A stretch of 8,948 nucleotides of DNA from Firmicutes bacterium UBA3920 (GTDB lineage Bacteria; Bacillota; Clostridia; Caldicoprobacterales; Xylanivirgaceae): NCBI GenBank assembly GCA_002386065.1, contig DGES01000070.1:1-8948 (forward strand). Reading direction: 5' to 3'. Shown one piece after another: positions 7,073 through 8,948 of the stretch (the stretch's first letter is position 1; each line of letters opens with the position of its first letter). Below the pieces are notes generated by a model. That model saw only the letters and a list, made by a program, of their open reading frames with translations. It was not told where the DNA came from and searched no databases. The translations under genes and the position numbers were made by a program.

Positions 7073-7101
7073 ATAATAGACTACTATTTATATTTTGTCA
7101 A
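7073..7101 (-). promoter_or_regulatory. Near-consensus sigma-A promoter for abfA
   Basis: On the minus strand a perfect TTGACA (7096-7101) is followed by a 17-base spacer and TATTAT (7073-7078; five of six consensus bases). The predicted start is near 7066, giving a leader of about 170 bases before abfA. It lies in AT-rich sequence between the GH43 scrap and abfA, so abfA and probably the transporter genes can be expressed independently of araL and araM. Confidence 0.7.
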
Positions 7102-7155
7102 CTATTATTTTAAATTTTTAGCTAAACCGATTATTAACAATATCTTTGTATTTAT

Positions 7156-7359
7156 TTAAAAAGCAAAAATGGGATTGCCATCTTCGTCCCATTTCAATTC
7201 CATTACACAAGTATGCCTATTAGGATCGTACAATGGATCTCCTTCTATCTTTTCATAGGAACGTGCATGATAGATAACCAAATCCTTTCCATCCTCAGAT
7301 ACACTGAAACTATTATGACCAGGTCCATACACTCTCCATAAATCATTCAATCTTATCAA
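7156..7359 (-). pseudogene. C-terminal remnant of a GH43 arabinofuranosidase overlapping the araM end
   Basis: About 60 residues match the last part of a GH43 catalytic domain: VYGPGHNSFSVSEDG (9-23), VIYHARSYEKIEGDPLYDPNRHTC (28-51) and LKWDEDGNPIF (54-64). This wording differs from the arabinanase fragment near araQ, so it comes from a second GH43 gene of another subfamily, probably an exo-acting arabinofuranosidase. All catalytic carboxylates would lie upstream and are missing. The only start is a TTG inside araM, with no ribosome site, and 17 bases overlap araM in another frame. GH43 similarity begins at the araM stop codon, as expected if a deletion joined the 3' end of araM to the 3' end of this gene. 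The piece may be untranslated. Its ending, GNPIFAF, is a plausible natural end for such a domain. Confidence 0.8.
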
Positions 7360-8686
7360 GCAGACCCATATCCCATAAAAGTCTTAATATGGTATATCTT
7401 TGGCGCACCTCCTTCGCATATATTATAGTATCTTTAATTATATTATTATCAATACCTATATCCTGTGGACTCGTAGGTGCTCCAGCTTCATTTAAAAAAC
7501 ATTCAATCCGTTGTGATTTAGGTACCTTATTAATGGTTTCAACTATGCTATCCCAATTATCCTCTATCCTCTCTAGTCTATCCAATCTTTCTTCTATTAA
7601 GATATCATAGGGTTTTTTATTAAGTGCTATAATCTCTGGAGCTGTCTTTTTATATAACCTTTTAATATCTTCACACCACTTTTGCTCATCAAAATATTTT
7701 GCTTCTTCTTTTAAAATATCAAAATTCAAATTAGAATCAATAAGTTTTTCTGCAAGTCTGTTAACCAGTATAGTTCCTATGCCTACCTTTGTGCCATGAA
7801 AGACAGGTTCTTTTCCTTCTATCAAGAACATCATCTCCCACAGATGTGATATATGATGTTCTGCGCCGGATGCTGGCCTTGAATTGCCCACAAAACTCAT
7901 AGCAATTCCAACGAGTACAAGTCCCTCCATCAAATGTTCTATAGCAAGCTCATCGCGCTCCTTATATCCCTCTATCTCAGATACACATTTATCAACAGAT
8001 GTTTTAACAAGCTTACTTACCACATCGCAATAATATTCGTTAAGAATTATATTCCCCAATTTCCAATCTCTAAGTGCCGAATATTTCCCAAGCATATCAC
8101 CAAGTCCAGCTAATATCATGTCCATAGGAGCATCCTTCAATATATCTACATCTCCAATTATAACCTTAGGCGGTGAAGATTGGATAGAACGCTTTATATC
8201 GTCAATTATGAATGCAGAACAATCTGAAGCATATCCATCCATAGATGGGGCTGTAGCAATAGCTATAGAGGGAATACCTAAAGAAAAACTCATATACTTA
8301 GCTATATCACATATAACGCCTGAACCTACTGCTATTATTACATCTCTACTCCTATCATAGTTTAACATAAATTCTCCAAGTGCCCTCTCATCCGGCACAA
8401 GGTCATGCTCCCTTTTATATATAAGACTTCTTACATTTATATTTGATGCCGATAACATTCTCTCCACCCTGCTACCAGCAACTTCATATGTGTTTTTATC
8501 TGCTACTATAAATGGACTTTCAAGTTTAAATTCTCTTAATAACTGTGGTAATTCATCTATAGCTCCATTATCTATTATGACCTTATCAATATAGACGCTA
8601 TGTTTTCGTCCACATTCACAGTCAAATTCTTCATTCAAAAGATCTCCTATTGTAAGCTTATCTATATTTTTCACATTCAGTTTCAC
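7343..8686 (-). CDS. araM: sn-glycerol-1-phosphate dehydrogenase homologue (AraM/EgsA family)
   Basis: This 447-residue member of the iron-alcohol-dehydrogenase-like superfamily reduces dihydroxyacetone phosphate to sn-glycerol-1-phosphate with NAD(P)H in characterised relatives (B. subtilis AraM, archaeal EgsA). The N-terminal half is the nucleotide-binding domain, with VGSGVICDIAKY (120-131) and the family signature TAPSMDGYAS (145-154). The metal-binding half has GLGDMLGKYSALRDW (194-208; Asp197 a likely ligand), SGAEHHISHLWEMM (273-286; His277 or His278) and VFHGTKVGIG (295-304; His297). It is longer than B. subtilis AraM (394): an N-terminal CECGRKH (23-29) and a C-terminal tail ending RYTILRLLWDMGLL look like standard parts of the clostridial version. 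The start is GTG at 8686, with AAGGTGA (8691-8697) just upstream. It follows araL by 90 bases, as in the Bacillus ara operon. The activity is inferred from family; its role in arabinose use is unknown. Confidence 0.9.
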   Translation of the reverse strand: MKLNVKNIDKLTIGDLLNEEFDCECGRKHSVYIDKVIIDNGAIDELPQLLREFKLESPFIVADKNTYEVAGSRVERMLSASNINVRSLIYKREHDLVPDERALGEFMLNYDRSRDVIIAVGSGVICDIAKYMSFSLGIPSIAIATAPSMDGYASDCSAFIIDDIKRSIQSSPPKVIIGDVDILKDAPMDMILAGLGDMLGKYSALRDWKLGNIILNEYYCDVVSKLVKTSVDKCVSEIEGYKERDELAIEHLMEGLVLVGIAMSFVGNSRPASGAEHHISHLWEMMFLIEGKEPVFHGTKVGIGTILVNRLAEKLIDSNLNFDILKEEAKYFDEQKWCEDIKRLYKKTAPEIIALNKKPYDILIEERLDRLERIEDNWDSIVETINKVPKSQRIECFLNEAGAPTSPQDIGIDNNIIKDTIIYAKEVRQRYTILRLLWDMGLLDKIE

Positions 8687-8776
8687 ACCGTCACCTTCTC
8701 TTATTTAAGATTAATGCTAAAATTTCTATAAAACAAATTAATTCTATAAAATATTGCCTCATTCCAATTTAAATAT

Positions 8777-8929
8777 TTAAAATAAATTCTTCAACTCATT
8801 TGATATTTCTCTTAAAGAATCGAATATCATATGGGGCTTTATAGATGAATGATTCACATCTTCAAGACTAGTCTCACCTGTAAGGACCAATATAGAAAGT
8901 ATACCATGGTTAACACCAGTGGCTATATC
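8777..8929 (-). CDS. araL: HAD-family sugar phosphatase, C-terminal end (AraL/NagD type; cut by the contig end)
   Basis: Only the last 50 residues and a TAA stop are present. DIATGVNHGILSILVLTGETSLEDV (residues 1-25 of the fragment), followed by SSIKPHMIFDSLREI, is the closing motif of HAD subclass IIA phosphatases (NagD, AraL, PgP). The Asp at the fragment start belongs to the conserved GDxxxTDIATG motif that binds Mg2+. B. subtilis AraL is a promiscuous sugar-phosphate phosphatase encoded directly before araM, the same order as here, and this order is why I use the name. The frame stays open through the adjoining adaptor, which would add the artefact residues DVYKRQ ahead of DIATG if translated. 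The true sequence starts at 8929 or 8930. Confidence 0.8.
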   Translation of the reverse strand, partial: DIATGVNHGILSILVLTGETSLEDVNHSSIKPHMIFDSLREISNELKNLF

Positions 8930-8948
8930 CTGTCTCTTATACACATCT
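8930..8948. other. Nextera/Tn5 mosaic-end adaptor left on the contig end (artefact)
   Basis: CTGTCTCTTATACACATCT is an exact 19-of-19 match to the reverse complement of the Tn5 mosaic end used in tagmentation libraries. It ends flush with the last base of the window. It is not genomic and should be trimmed. The base at 8930 could be shared by chance. Confidence 0.97.

Noticed and set aside
8687..8776. Promoter or operator between araL and araM
   Set aside because: The gap is very AT-rich, but I found no -35/-10 pair with proper spacing, no AraR-like palindrome and no terminator, so co-transcription is more likely.
1..8948. CRISPR arrays, tRNA or rRNA genes, transposases, riboswitches
   Set aside because: No regularly spaced repeats, tRNA-like cloverleaf, rRNA stretch or transposase motif was seen on either strand. 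The only transposon-derived sequence is the library adaptor at the right end.

Overview
The window is a low-GC, AT-rich stretch from a Gram-positive anaerobe, most likely a member of the Clostridia. The reasons are strong AGGAGG-type ribosome sites, a lipoprotein-type binding protein, and an ara gene set resembling the Bacillus araLMNPQ-abfA block. Every gene I can support is on the minus strand, so the locus reads from right to left. It is a cluster for taking up and breaking down arabinose-containing plant polymers. The last 19 bases (8930-8948) are an exact Nextera/Tn5 mosaic-end adaptor, so the right edge is a contig end carrying library sequence. The left edge cuts through a gene.

In transcription order the layout is: the C-terminal end of an AraL-type HAD phosphatase (8777-8929); araM, an sn-glycerol-1-phosphate dehydrogenase homologue (7343-8686); a 5'-truncated scrap of a GH43 glycosidase overlapping the araM end (7156-7359); a regulatory gap with a near-consensus sigma-A promoter and an AraR-like operator over the expected transcription start; abfA, a GH51 alpha-L-arabinofuranosidase (5383-6897); a 345-base gap with a candidate promoter, an imperfect inverted repeat and a 13-codon leader ORF; araN (solute-binding lipoprotein), a perfect 18-bp hairpin, then araP and araQ (permeases); a decayed multidomain GH43 arabinanase (about 573-1777); and the N-terminal 189 residues of a GH127 beta-L-arabinofuranosidase (1-568).

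Together the intact genes describe this flow: AraNPQ imports arabino-oligosaccharides, powered by an ATPase encoded elsewhere; cytoplasmic AbfA removes alpha-linked arabinofuranose; and the GH127 enzyme handles beta-linked arabinofuranose of the kind found on hydroxyproline-rich plant glycoproteins. AraL and AraM are the usual passengers of ara operons, and their link to arabinose is still unclear. I see no clearly new system. The unusual points are two separate GH43 genes that have lost their 5' ends flush with the stop codon of the preceding gene, the regulatory structures around araN, and the adaptor at the end.
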